DNA from: Burkholderiales bacterium
GTDB lineage: Bacteria > Pseudomonadota > Gammaproteobacteria > Burkholderiales > SG8-41
Reading direction: 5' to 3'
DNA: 64,000 nucleotides
Assembly: GCA_019744975.1 (NCBI GenBank)
Contig: JAIETP010000020.1
Span: forward strand, 147,307 to 211,306
Under the pieces are notes generated by a model that made no database searches, had not been told where the DNA came from, and saw only the letters and a list, made by a program, of their open reading frames with translations. Below are positions 1 to 7,898 of the stretch, one piece after another; within the stretch, counting starts at the first letter, position 1, and every line of letters begins with the position of its first letter. Made by a program: the position numbers and the translations under genes.

Positions 1-722
1 GAGGTGTAGTGCGAAATCCACGGTTACTGACCCGCGATGTCATCGCGTTCTCAATTGAATTGACGGAGCCCTGTGATTTCGATGCGGGGCAGTTCATGGT
101 CGTGCAGGTTCCGGGCGTTTCCGGCTACCGCGGTTATTCGATGGTCAACTTCGAGCGCGGCGCGAAGCGGCTGGATTTTCTGGTCAAGAAAAAACCCGGC
201 GGCGGTGCATCTGAATGGCTGTTCAAGGGCGGTATCGAAGGCCAGTCTGTCGAGTGGTTCGGCCCCCTGGGTGCGGCGACGTTTTTCCCGGCGTTGGCCA
301 AGAATCTGCTGCTGATCGCTGGTGGCAGCGGCATTGCGGGAATGATGTCCATACTTTCCCGCGCCTGTCAGGAACACTATTTTGACCAGTATCACGGGTA
401 TGTGTTTTTTGGCGTGCGCGGCATGAAAGATGCGTTTTTTCTTCAAGAGCTGGCGCAATTCCAGAGTGAATTTCCGCAAAAGCTTGCAGTGACCATTGCA
501 CTGTCCGACGAAGATGCGCCTGTCGGAGTCTCCGATTATCCGGGTTTGATGTTTGACCGCGGCTTTGTTCATGAGGTGGCGGCGCGCCACATGAAAGGCA
601 AATACCAGAACATGCGTGCCTACCTCGCCGGACCGCCGCCGGCGGTTGATGCGGCGATTCGTGTGCTGCTGCTGGAAGCCAAGTTGACGGCGGACAATAT
701 CCGCTATGACAAATTCAGTTGA
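1..722 (+). CDS. Ferredoxin-NAD(P)H reductase component of a multicomponent (diiron-type) monooxygenase, 5' partial
   Basis: The reading frame is open to the window edge, so the start lies upstream. What remains is the FAD- and NAD-binding half of a ferredoxin-NAD reductase like the toluene 4-monooxygenase reductase TmoF. The FAD motif appears as GYRGYSMVNF near the N-terminus of the visible part, the NAD-binding glycine motif as LLIAGGSGIAGMM, and a family-typical AGPPPAVDA lies near the C-terminus (most relatives have CGPP there). In the family an N-terminal plant-type 2Fe-2S domain precedes this part; here it would be outside the window. It would move electrons from NAD(P)H to the Rieske ferredoxin encoded next, whose frame overlaps or follows within 10 bases. 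The hydroxylase subunits are not in the window and may lie upstream. Confidence 0.85.
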   Translation, partial: GVVRNPRLLTRDVIAFSIELTEPCDFDAGQFMVVQVPGVSGYRGYSMVNFERGAKRLDFLVKKKPGGGASEWLFKGGIEGQSVEWFGPLGAATFFPALAKNLLLIAGGSGIAGMMSILSRACQEHYFDQYHGYVFFGVRGMKDAFFLQELAQFQSEFPQKLAVTIALSDEDAPVGVSDYPGLMFDRGFVHEVAARHMKGKYQNMRAYLAGPPPAVDAAIRVLLLEAKLTADNIRYDKFS

Positions 723-729
723 GAGCGTG

Positions 730-1461
730 ATGCCGAGAACATTGATATGCAAGCGCTCTGAAATTCCGGATAACGGATTGAAGGAGTGCGTTACTCAAAG
801 CGGCCTCAAGGTGCTGGTGGCTAACGCGGGCAACGAGTATTTTGCCTGTCAGGCGACTTGCCCACATCAGGACGTATCGCTGTGCGAAGGTCTTTTTGAC
901 GGGTCAGTGCTGACCTGTCATCAGCATCTTTGGCAATGGGATATTCGCACCGGTGCGGCAATCGGGTTGGCCGAGTCGCCGCTCGAATGCTACAAGATCG
1001 AGATTGATAGCGATTTCGTTTACATCACCGCGGGTGGCGATGCACTCGATGTGGGAGAACTTTTTTTAGGGATCGCCGGCAATACGCTGGAGAGCATCAA
1101 AGCGCTGGCACAGCGCCGGGAAATGCAAGCCGGCGGAACCCTCTATGGCATCGGCGATCCGGCGGATGATTTTTTCGTACTGGAGTCTGGACGCATTGAA
1201 TTTGTGATCGGTCGCGATGATCGTACCAGCCCCGCCGGATTTATGCTGCGCAAAGGCGAAGTGTTTGGTTGGGCGGCATTGCTCGACAGCCAACCGCAGC
1301 GCATTGCCAAGGCGACCTGTCTGGAGCCGTCAGTGCTGCTATGCATCAATGGCAAACAGGCGCTCAAGGTTCTGGAGTCTGACCCGGCGGCGGGCTATGT
1401 TGTAATGCGCAGACTGTCGTCATTGATTGCCCGTTACCTGGCGCCATCGGGCGCCAAATAG
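730..1461 (+). CDS. Rieske ferredoxin fused to a cyclic-nucleotide-binding domain
   Basis: The protein has 243 residues from the ATG at 730. A longer start at 706 overlaps the reductase gene but has no ribosome site, whereas GAGAG precedes 730. Residues 1-105 are a TmoC-type Rieske ferredoxin: C44-x-H46 and C63-x2-H66 are the 2Fe-2S ligands, separated by 16 residues. Residues about 115-235 form a CRP-like cNMP-binding fold with a phosphate-cassette-like stretch GEVFGWAALL followed by QRIAKA, whose Arg matches the phosphate-contacting Arg of the family. It presumably shuttles electrons from the reductase to an oxygenase. The fused sensor domain is unusual; it could gate electron transfer or anchor the protein to a partner. 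The gene end contains an inverted GGCGCC repeat. Confidence 0.85.
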   Translation: MPRTLICKRSEIPDNGLKECVTQSGLKVLVANAGNEYFACQATCPHQDVSLCEGLFDGSVLTCHQHLWQWDIRTGAAIGLAESPLECYKIEIDSDFVYITAGGDALDVGELFLGIAGNTLESIKALAQRREMQAGGTLYGIGDPADDFFVLESGRIEFVIGRDDRTSPAGFMLRKGEVFGWAALLDSQPQRIAKATCLEPSVLLCINGKQALKVLESDPAAGYVVMRRLSSLIARYLAPSGAK

Positions 1462-1549
1462 AGAAAGAAAGGTTTTGTTGCTGCATCACATAATAATACT
1501 AAATAACTGTTTTAATTGATTTTTGCAGTGCCTACCAAAGGAGGTTGTC

Positions 1550-2683
1550 ATGAAATCTGTAAAGCGATTAATGAAGTTCCTTGGCGCCGCAGTTGTGGGT
1601 GGAACGTTGTTCATGAATAACGTGAGTGCTGCAGATATTGATTTTGGTAAACCTGGAACGCCGATCAAGCTGGTGATCGGCTATCAGCCGTACTACACCC
1701 AGGCGTGGTCTGGCGTAATCATGCGCGGCAAGAAATTTTACGAAAAATATCTGCCCAAAGGTTCGGAGGTTGAATTCCAGATCGGTTTGCAGGGTGCGAT
1801 CATCGTCAACAATATGCTGGCCGGAAAGCAGCATATCGGTTACATGGGCGACATGCCTTCGATTGTATCGACCACCAAGCAGGAAGTAGCAGATGTCCGC
1901 ATCGTCGGCACTCTGGGCCTCGGCCACGACCAGTGCAATATCTTTCTGGTGCGCACGGATGCGCCAAAATTCAACACTCCGGTCGATGCGATCAAATGGT
2001 TGAATGGCAAGCAGGTTGCCGTACCCAAGGGCAGCTGCACAGATCGGTATGCGCAGGCCGTATACAAAAAATACAACGTGCAGCCTGCAGCCTATCTCAA
2101 CCAGAATATTGAGGTGATCACAAGCAATTTCCGCGCCGGAAAAATTGACGCGGCGGTGATCTGGGAGCCCACTGCGTCCCGTCTGGTGCAGGAGGGGCTG
2201 GCGCGCCGGGCCATCACCGGAGTTACGCCGCAGGAAAATGACGGCGGCTTTCTGGCGATGCGGGCTGATCTCATCAAGCAACGTCCGGACATCGTCAAGG
2301 CCTGGATGAATGCCGAGCTCGACGCGCAGTTGTTCATTGCCGACAGCAAAAATGCCGGGGAAGTCATCAAAATTGCCAAAGAGCAGACCACAGGTTTTAC
2401 CGACAAGGTGCTGTGGAGTTCGCTGTATGGTTTGTATGGTGCGGATCAGGACGGCAGCAAGGTGCGTAATCAATTGCATTACACGATTACGCCCCAGGCT
2501 CGTGAACTGCTCACCCGCGCCACCGCGTTCCTGTTTGAAATCAAGAGCATCAACACCGCTGTGCTGCGCCCGGAGGCAGTCATGCCTGAATTTGCCGAGG
2601 CAGTGCTCAAGGAACGCAAACTCACGGCGCCAATCGGTGTTGTGAATGCCTTGCCGGAATCAGCGTTCAAGCCGGCCAATTGA
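1550..2683 (+). CDS. ABC transporter substrate-binding protein, NitT/TauT (SsuA/NMT1-like) family
   Basis: The start at 1550 is fixed by a strong ribosome site AAAGGAGG at 1537-1544. The 377-residue product begins with a signal peptide (two basic residues, a hydrophobic run, cleavage near VSA-AD). The mature part has the features of nitrate/taurine/aliphatic sulfonate binding proteins: KLVIGYQPYY at the mature N-terminus, GLQGAIIVNNMLAGKQHIGY as the typical ligand-loop region, and GKIDAAVIWEPT later. It would capture a small anionic or methylated substrate in the periplasm for the permeases encoded downstream. It is the only binding protein for two permeases and two ATPases. An imperfect terminator follows it, which would give more binding protein than membrane components. 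Substrate unknown. Confidence 0.85.
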   Translation: MKSVKRLMKFLGAAVVGGTLFMNNVSAADIDFGKPGTPIKLVIGYQPYYTQAWSGVIMRGKKFYEKYLPKGSEVEFQIGLQGAIIVNNMLAGKQHIGYMGDMPSIVSTTKQEVADVRIVGTLGLGHDQCNIFLVRTDAPKFNTPVDAIKWLNGKQVAVPKGSCTDRYAQAVYKKYNVQPAAYLNQNIEVITSNFRAGKIDAAVIWEPTASRLVQEGLARRAITGVTPQENDGGFLAMRADLIKQRPDIVKAWMNAELDAQLFIADSKNAGEVIKIAKEQTTGFTDKVLWSSLYGLYGADQDGSKVRNQLHYTITPQARELLTRATAFLFEIKSINTAVLRPEAVMPEFAEAVLKERKLTAPIGVVNALPESAFKPAN

Positions 2684-2688
2684 CAGGC

Positions 2689-2722
2689 AAGGGCCGGCCG
2701 GCAGCAGGGCCGGCTCTTGTTT
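2689..2722 (+). terminator. Terminator-like attenuator between binding protein and permease genes
   Basis: AAGGGCCGGC at 2689-2698 pairs with GCCGGCTCTT at 2709-2718 (ten pairs, one G-U) around a 10-base loop, followed by GTTT. Such partial terminators are common behind binding-protein genes of importers. A pair of 8-bp direct repeats GCATGCGC follows at 2741-2748 and 2757-2764. Confidence 0.5.
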
Positions 2723-2793
2723 GCCCCATTGCAGTCTATGGCATGCGCGTTTACAAGCATGCGCCGAGAACTCAACGAAGAAGGTAACCGTTA

Positions 2794-4137
2794 ATGGAGC
2801 CGGACGCACAGTCGGTCGAGGTTGAGCGGATGCTGGAAATCCTCCGGAAAACGATGCCGTTTCAGATGGTGTCGGACGCCCTGCTGCGCAGGATCGCCGC
2901 GTTAGGGAGGCAGGAACGCTACGAGCGTGGAGCGGTGCTATACGATCAGGGCGACAAGGCTGGCGATATTTACATCGTCATCTCGGGCAGTGTTGAGCAC
3001 GCGCTCGAACCGGGGATCAATGCCCGGCGGCCGGTGCAGGTGCTCGGGGCAGGCGATGTTTTTGGATGGGCGGCACTGCTGGAAAAATACCCGCATCGGC
3101 TGGCAAAAGCCGTAGTGATGGATGTCGCCGTGATTGTGCGTATCAACGGTGACGAGTTGTTGCGTTTGCTGGAAGCGGATCCGGACGCAGGTGATGTAGT
3201 CATGAGCCGTTTTGCCACCATGATCACGCGCGATTACACGGTGCCGGATTTGATCGCACAAATGCGGGGGATTCATCGCAAGATGCACTCACAAGACATC
3301 CAGGGGATGAATCTCACGCTTTACCGCATCTTGCAGTGGATCAAGAGCCCGCGGCCGTATTTGATGGTGATCGGGATCGCGCTCTTCCTCGGCACTTGGT
3401 ATCTTTTTGTCGAAGTCTGGAAGCTGCCGCGGTTTCAGGAGATGCCGGGACTCACGGTTGTTCTCAAGGAGTGGTTGAACCCGAATCCGGTTTACGGACT
3501 GTCACTCTATACCGCGGAATATTACAAACATATTGGAGTCAGTATCTGGAGGGTTGCCCAGGCTTTTTTCCTGGCGACGGCGCTGGGTGTGCCGCTTGGG
3601 CTGTTTCTGGGATGGTCACGCAAGTTCAAGGAATATGTGTTCCCGGTGTTTGAAACACTGCGGCCGATTCCGATTCTGGCCTGGGTGCCGCTGGCAATCG
3701 TCATGTTTATTGCAACGGAATCCGCTGTCATTTACCTGACATTTCTTGCGTCGTTTTTTGCAACCGCGCTCAATACCATGCTCGGAGTGGAATCGATTGA
3801 AGAATCCTATGTGCGTGCTGCCTACTGCCTCGGCGCCAAGAAGTGGCAGGTTTTCAGACACGTTATTGTTCCTGGTGCATTGCCGTTCATTTTCACCGGC
3901 CTGCAGATATCCATCGGTGTGGCGTGGTTTTCCCTGGTCGCCGCAGAAATGGTTTCCGGGCAATACGGTCTGGGATATGTGATCAATACGTCCTATACCA
4001 TGGTGCGCTATCCAACCATTATTATCGGCATGATCACACTTGGAGCGGTGGGTTATGTCACCAGCGCCATGGTACGCATCTTGGGTGACTACCTTATGCA
4101 ATGGCGGGTGCGCGAACTTGCACTCGGGGGGCAGTAA
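2794..4137 (+). CDS. ABC permease with N-terminal cyclic-nucleotide-binding domain (fusion)
   Basis: This 447-residue protein joins two modules. Residues about 15-150 are a CRP-like cNMP domain with GDVFGWAALL (87-96) and the cassette Arg at 102. Residues about 185-447 are a BPD_transp_1 permease of the NitT/TauT type, beginning with the membrane segment around LMVIGIALFLGTWYLF and containing the ATPase-coupling loop AAYCLGAKKWQVFRHVIVPG. Ordinary members of the family are about 260-290 residues, so the sensor is an added domain on the cytoplasmic N-terminus. The stop codon touches the next start (TAAATG). The arrangement suggests that transport activity is gated by a nucleotide or a related ligand. 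The same domain is found on the Rieske ferredoxin upstream and alone at 10.6-11.1 kb. Confidence 0.85.
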   Translation: MEPDAQSVEVERMLEILRKTMPFQMVSDALLRRIAALGRQERYERGAVLYDQGDKAGDIYIVISGSVEHALEPGINARRPVQVLGAGDVFGWAALLEKYPHRLAKAVVMDVAVIVRINGDELLRLLEADPDAGDVVMSRFATMITRDYTVPDLIAQMRGIHRKMHSQDIQGMNLTLYRILQWIKSPRPYLMVIGIALFLGTWYLFVEVWKLPRFQEMPGLTVVLKEWLNPNPVYGLSLYTAEYYKHIGVSIWRVAQAFFLATALGVPLGLFLGWSRKFKEYVFPVFETLRPIPILAWVPLAIVMFIATESAVIYLTFLASFFATALNTMLGVESIEESYVRAAYCLGAKKWQVFRHVIVPGALPFIFTGLQISIGVAWFSLVAAEMVSGQYGLGYVINTSYTMVRYPTIIIGMITLGAVGYVTSAMVRILGDYLMQWRVRELALGGQ

Positions 4138-4998
4138 ATGGCAACCATGACCCAGAACATGTCACCAGCCGCAAAAGCGACGCGTGGCGCCATCAAGATT
4201 GATGACGTGGTCAAAATTTATGATCCTGCGGGCGCAGCGGTGATGGCTGTTGATCACTGCTCCCTGGATATTGCCGCAGGCGAAATCTGCATGATTGTCG
4301 GACCATCTGGCTGCGGCAAAACGACATTGCTCAATGCCATTGCCGGGTTTCATGAAATTACCTCCGGCCGGATCCTGCTCGACGGCGAAGTGTTATGCAG
4401 CACTGAAAAGCCCAAAGCCGAGCCTGGCTCTGACCGGATTGTCGTCTTTCAGAACGGGGCACTGCTGCCCTGGAAGACCAATCTTGAGAACGTCGCTTTT
4501 GGTCCGTTGATGCAGGGGAAACTCTCCCGGGCGGAAGCCCACGAAAAAGCGCTGTCGATGATGGCAGATGCGGGGCTGTCAGGCGTTGAGCACAATTATC
4601 CGGGGGAAATATCGTCGGGGATGCGGCGTCGCGTAGAGATCGTGCGGGCGCTGATGAACGATCCCAAGGTGCTTCTGCTCGATGAACCCTATCGCGCGCT
4701 GGATTCACTGACCAAGTCGGTGATGCATGAGGCATTGCTGGAAATTTATTATCGCAACAAAGTGACCATATTCTTCATTACCCATGATCTGGAAGAGGCG
4801 ATCTTCCTGGGCCACAAGGTGGTGATCATGACTACACGGCCATGTAAACCGAAAAAAGTGCTTGAAGTGGATATCCCGCACCCACGTGATTACAGCGTGT
4901 TGACCTCGAAACGGTTCCGCGAACTGATTGAAGAGACCAACGATGCGGTGCATGAGGAAGCGCTGAAGGCGTTTGCCGCAGGCGAAAAAGAGGGCTGA
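4138..4998 (+). CDS. ABC transporter ATPase 1 (NitT/TauT type) with degenerate signature motif
   Basis: The product has 286 residues. Walker A is GPSGCGKTT, Walker B is VLLLDEP and the switch histidine is present in FFITHDLEEA. The signature motif, normally LSGGM/Q, reads EISSGMRRR, with a Ser in place of the first Gly, and the D-loop region is YRALD rather than FGALD. An extra N-terminal stretch of about 20 residues precedes the usual start of the fold. It lies immediately behind the fused permease and 3 bases before the second permease. With ATPase 2 it is predicted to form a heterodimer in which this subunit supplies the intact Walker A, Walker B and His of the competent site. Confidence 0.85.
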   Translation: MATMTQNMSPAAKATRGAIKIDDVVKIYDPAGAAVMAVDHCSLDIAAGEICMIVGPSGCGKTTLLNAIAGFHEITSGRILLDGEVLCSTEKPKAEPGSDRIVVFQNGALLPWKTNLENVAFGPLMQGKLSRAEAHEKALSMMADAGLSGVEHNYPGEISSGMRRRVEIVRALMNDPKVLLLDEPYRALDSLTKSVMHEALLEIYYRNKVTIFFITHDLEEAIFLGHKVVIMTTRPCKPKKVLEVDIPHPRDYSVLTSKRFRELIEETNDAVHEEALKAFAAGEKEG

Positions 4999-5001
4999 GC
5001 A

Positions 5002-5871
5002 ATGGCAAGCAGAAAATGGGGCGGTACATTATTTTGGCGCGGAGTGCTGTCAATTGCGGTGTTTCTCACCTTGTGGGAAATCGGATCGCTCTCCAAGGTA
5101 TGGTTGAAGTGGGAGATGTTTGCCTGGCTGAAGGAAATGCTGATATTGACAGGCTGGACCAAGAACTACCTGCCCTGGATTGGTGCTATCCCGGCACCGA
5201 CGGAGGTGCTGGTCGCGTGGGGCAAGGTCATTGGCGATGTGGGGTACTGGCACAGCTGGTACATGAGCTGCTTCCGTGTTTTGGGCGGTTTCATCGCTGC
5301 CATGGCCATTGGTATTCCATTCGGATTGCTGCTGGCGGTTAACCGTACCGCATTCGGAATCGGATTTCCGGTGTTTGAAGTGTTGCGACCGATCCCGCCA
5401 CTGGCCTGGGTGCCGGCATCAATAATCTTCTGGCCGACACAGGAATTGTCGATCGCATTTGTGACCTTTTTGGGGGCTTTTTATACCATTGTGATCAACG
5501 TCATCGGTGGAGCACGCTCAATTGATACGCGATACTTCCAGGCTGCGCAAAGCATGGGCTCCTCATCATGGGATATTTTCCGGCGCATCATCCTTCCAGG
5601 CACCTTGCCGTCAATCGTGGTTGGATCTGCGGTGGGCATGGGCATTACCTGGGAGGTCGTGGTGGCCGCTGAAATGATCTCCGGTGGAGGCAGTCAGATC
5701 GGAGGCACCAGCGGCGGCGGACTGGGATTTTTCATCTGGAATTCATATGTAGGCGGGTCCTATGAGCAGATTGTCGTCGGCATGATCAGCATTGGTATTG
5801 CCGGATTCCTGTCCAGCGAATTGCTGCGCGCATTGGGTCATCGCGTGACACCGTGGCTACGTTTGCGTTAA
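5002..5871 (+). CDS. ABC transporter permease 2 (NitT/TauT type)
   Basis: This 289-residue inner-membrane permease has five to six hydrophobic segments and the ATPase-coupling loop AAQSMGSSSWDIFRRIILPG. Unlike permease 1 it carries no cNMP domain. Its N-terminal part holds an unusual insert between the first two membrane segments (about residues 30-65). It follows ATPase 1 by 3 bases and is followed by ATPase 2 after 13 bases, so all components are probably co-translated. A Gly-rich periplasmic loop (ISGGGSQIGGTSGGG) sits before the last segments. Together the two permeases and two ATPases could make one heteromeric importer; two separate importers sharing a binding protein is the alternative. 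Confidence 0.85.
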   Translation: MASRKWGGTLFWRGVLSIAVFLTLWEIGSLSKVWLKWEMFAWLKEMLILTGWTKNYLPWIGAIPAPTEVLVAWGKVIGDVGYWHSWYMSCFRVLGGFIAAMAIGIPFGLLLAVNRTAFGIGFPVFEVLRPIPPLAWVPASIIFWPTQELSIAFVTFLGAFYTIVINVIGGARSIDTRYFQAAQSMGSSSWDIFRRIILPGTLPSIVVGSAVGMGITWEVVVAAEMISGGGSQIGGTSGGGLGFFIWNSYVGGSYEQIVVGMISIGIAGFLSSELLRALGHRVTPWLRLR

Positions 5872-5884
5872 TTGGGAGCGGCAC

Positions 5885-6757
5885 ATGGACGAAAGCGGTG
5901 TTGTCAGGCAAAAAATAGAAGCGGGCGAGATTGCCGTCGAGAATGTGGATAAATCCTACGGCAGTCATCATTTTCGCAAAGAAGTGGTGAGGAACTGCTC
6001 ATTCAAGATTGAGCGGGCCAAGTTGACGGTGATGATCGGCCCCTCAGGTTGCGGCAAATCGACGCTGATCCGCCTGCTTGCTGGTTTCGAAAAACCAAGC
6101 GCTGGAGCGATCACCCTTGATGGCCATCCGATTGCCGGACCTGATCGCGATCGGCTGGTCTTGTTCCAGGAATCGGCATTGTTTCCGTGGATGACCACTT
6201 ACGACAATATTCTCTACGGACCGCGGGCGCGTGGTGAAGTTACCAAAGAGACACTGGAGCTTGCCGAATTCCTGCTGGCCAAGGTCGGGCTCAAGGAGTT
6301 TCGTAAAAAATACCCCACCCAGCTCTCGGGCGGGATGCAGCGGCGCGCCGAACTCGCGCGCGCCATGATCAACAATCCCCGGGTCATGATTCTTGATGAG
6401 CCGTTCCGCGGACTCGACGCGATGACCAAGGAGCTGATGTGGGAATACTATTCAGCACTGTATGAAGAGAATCGCCGTACAAATTTTTTCGTGACTACAG
6501 ACATTGATGAGGCGATTTTTCTCGCCGACCGGTTGTTAATCATGTCGAATATTCCGACCCAGGTTCGGGCGACACTGGAAGTAGACATACCGCGACCGAG
6601 AAAACTCGCGGATATCGTCGAAAATGATCGCGCCAACGAAATCAAGATGCAGGCGTTGTCGATCCTGCATGAAGAAGCGATGAAGTCGTTTTCCCGCGGC
6701 AGCAAGGCCGCCGCTGATTTTGTCGAGGCTTATTCGAAGCGTTCGGTCAAAACATGA
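5885..6757 (+). CDS. ABC transporter ATPase 2 (NitT/TauT type) lacking the switch histidine
   Basis: The product has 290 residues, preceded by GGGAGCGGCAC. Walker A GPSGCGKST, the canonical signature QLSGGMQRR and Walker B VMILDEP are intact. The switch (H-loop) histidine is replaced: the segment normally reading VTHDIDEA reads VTTDIDEA (codon ACA, near base 6498). The defect is complementary to that of ATPase 1, which has a damaged signature but an intact His, so one composite site of a heterodimer would be fully canonical and the other degenerate. The stop codon overlaps the next gene by ATGA. The C-terminal 50 residues extend beyond the minimal ATPase fold, as is usual in this family. Confidence 0.85.
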   Translation: MDESGVVRQKIEAGEIAVENVDKSYGSHHFRKEVVRNCSFKIERAKLTVMIGPSGCGKSTLIRLLAGFEKPSAGAITLDGHPIAGPDRDRLVLFQESALFPWMTTYDNILYGPRARGEVTKETLELAEFLLAKVGLKEFRKKYPTQLSGGMQRRAELARAMINNPRVMILDEPFRGLDAMTKELMWEYYSALYEENRRTNFFVTTDIDEAIFLADRLLIMSNIPTQVRATLEVDIPRPRKLADIVENDRANEIKMQALSILHEEAMKSFSRGSKAAADFVEAYSKRSVKT

Positions 6758-6948
6758 GCGCCATCGACGGTCTGCTGACACGGGAGGCAATGATCGTGCT
6801 GGCAGTGCTGGGGGCGATTGCATCTGTGGCGGCATCAGTATCACGCTCCAGATTTGGCGAGTATCGGGCACGCCAGCTTGACTATGCCGGCTACGGCTGC
6901 ATGGCCGCAAGCATGCTTATTTTCATCGTCAACGGTTTTCGCTCCTGA
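6754..6948 (+). CDS. Small membrane protein, 64 residues, unknown
   Basis: The start overlaps the stop of ATPase 2 in an ATGA arrangement, which argues for translational coupling. The sequence has two hydrophobic segments, around residues 13-28 (IVLAVLGAIASVAAS) and 46-61 (YGCMAASMLIFIVNGF), separated by a basic, polar stretch (SRSRFGEYRARQLDYAGYG). I do not recognise a family. Its place at the end of the transporter genes suggests a small accessory subunit of the importer, but this is inference. Confidence 0.6.
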   Translation: MSAIDGLLTREAMIVLAVLGAIASVAASVSRSRFGEYRARQLDYAGYGCMAASMLIFIVNGFRS

Positions 6949-6994
6949 ACCCATTGAGTTTCATCTGCGCGAATTACGGGCGTATTACCCAACC

Positions 6995-7882
6995 ATGACT
7001 GCGAAAATTATTGATGGCAACGCCGTTGCCAGACACGTCCGGCGGGAATGGGCAAAACGCGTGGATACGCTCAAGGCGGACGGTGTGATCCCGGGACTTG
7101 CCGTCATTATCATCGGCGACAATCCGGCTTCCAGAATTTACGTGCGCAACAAGATCAAGGCCTGCGCTGATGTGGGCTTGCATTCTGAAATCCACGAATT
7201 TCCGGAGATTGTTGATGCGGAAGAAGTGATTCACCGCATTCAAAAACTCAACCGGAATCAGGCCATTCACGGCATTCTGGTGCAGTTGCCGCTACCGCGG
7301 CATCTGGAGGCACGCAGGCTTCTCGGGGAAATTTCCGTTGACAAGGATGTTGACGGTTTTCATCTCTACAACGTGGGTGGTCTGGTGGTGGGGGAAAACA
7401 ATATCTTCCCACCGTGCACGCCCTATGGTGTGCAAAGTCTGCTGGAATACGAAGGTATTCCGATTGAAGGACAGAATGTGGTGGTGGTGGGGGCAAGCAA
7501 TATCGTCGGCAAGCCGATGGCGTTGATGTTGATGGCGAAAGAAGCCACGGTATCCATCTGCCATATCAAAACGCGCGATCTGGCGCAATACACCATACTT
7601 GCCGATATCCTGGTGGTCGCGGCAGGCTGTCCCAATCTGATTACAGCACCCATGGTCAAGCGCGGGGCGGTGGTGATTGATGTCGGGATCAATCGGCTGT
7701 CTGACGGACGTCTTGCCGGCGATGTTGATTTCGATCGAGTCAAGGAAAAAGCGGGCTATATCACTCCCGTTCCGGGCGGCGTGGGACCGATGACAGTCAC
7801 CATGCTGATATGTAATACTGTGGCGGCTGCCGAACGCAATGTCGCCAAAAATGCCGGAAACACAAGTCCCGTCACTGTTTAA
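6995..7882 (+). CDS. folD: Methylene-tetrahydrofolate dehydrogenase/cyclohydrolase, copy 1
   Basis: The 295-residue protein converts 5,10-methylene-THF to 10-formyl-THF with NADP. Start chosen at the ATG giving MTAKIIDGNAVARHV, which matches the FolD N-terminus; the frame is open further upstream but that part is not FolD. The catalytic Tyr and Lys are in YVRNKIKA, the substrate-site Gln in GILVQLPLP, the Asp in DKDVDGFH, and the dinucleotide loop in GASNIVGKP. The C-terminus has the family signature PVPGGVGPMT. All key residues are canonical, so it should be active. It lies 46 bases behind the small membrane protein and 16 bases before a second, divergent folD. A folD in a catabolic cluster usually serves oxidation of one-carbon units. 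Confidence 0.93.
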   Translation: MTAKIIDGNAVARHVRREWAKRVDTLKADGVIPGLAVIIIGDNPASRIYVRNKIKACADVGLHSEIHEFPEIVDAEEVIHRIQKLNRNQAIHGILVQLPLPRHLEARRLLGEISVDKDVDGFHLYNVGGLVVGENNIFPPCTPYGVQSLLEYEGIPIEGQNVVVVGASNIVGKPMALMLMAKEATVSICHIKTRDLAQYTILADILVVAAGCPNLITAPMVKRGAVVIDVGINRLSDGRLAGDVDFDRVKEKAGYITPVPGGVGPMTVTMLICNTVAAAERNVAKNAGNTSPVTV

Positions 7883-7898
7883 TCGCTTTTTCTGATTC

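Noticed and set aside
2740-2765. TGGCATGCGCG sequence resembling a -24 element before the fused permease
   Set aside because: Twelve bases after the GG there is TA, not GC, so it fails the sigma-54 spacing test. The GCATGCGC direct repeat explains it better.
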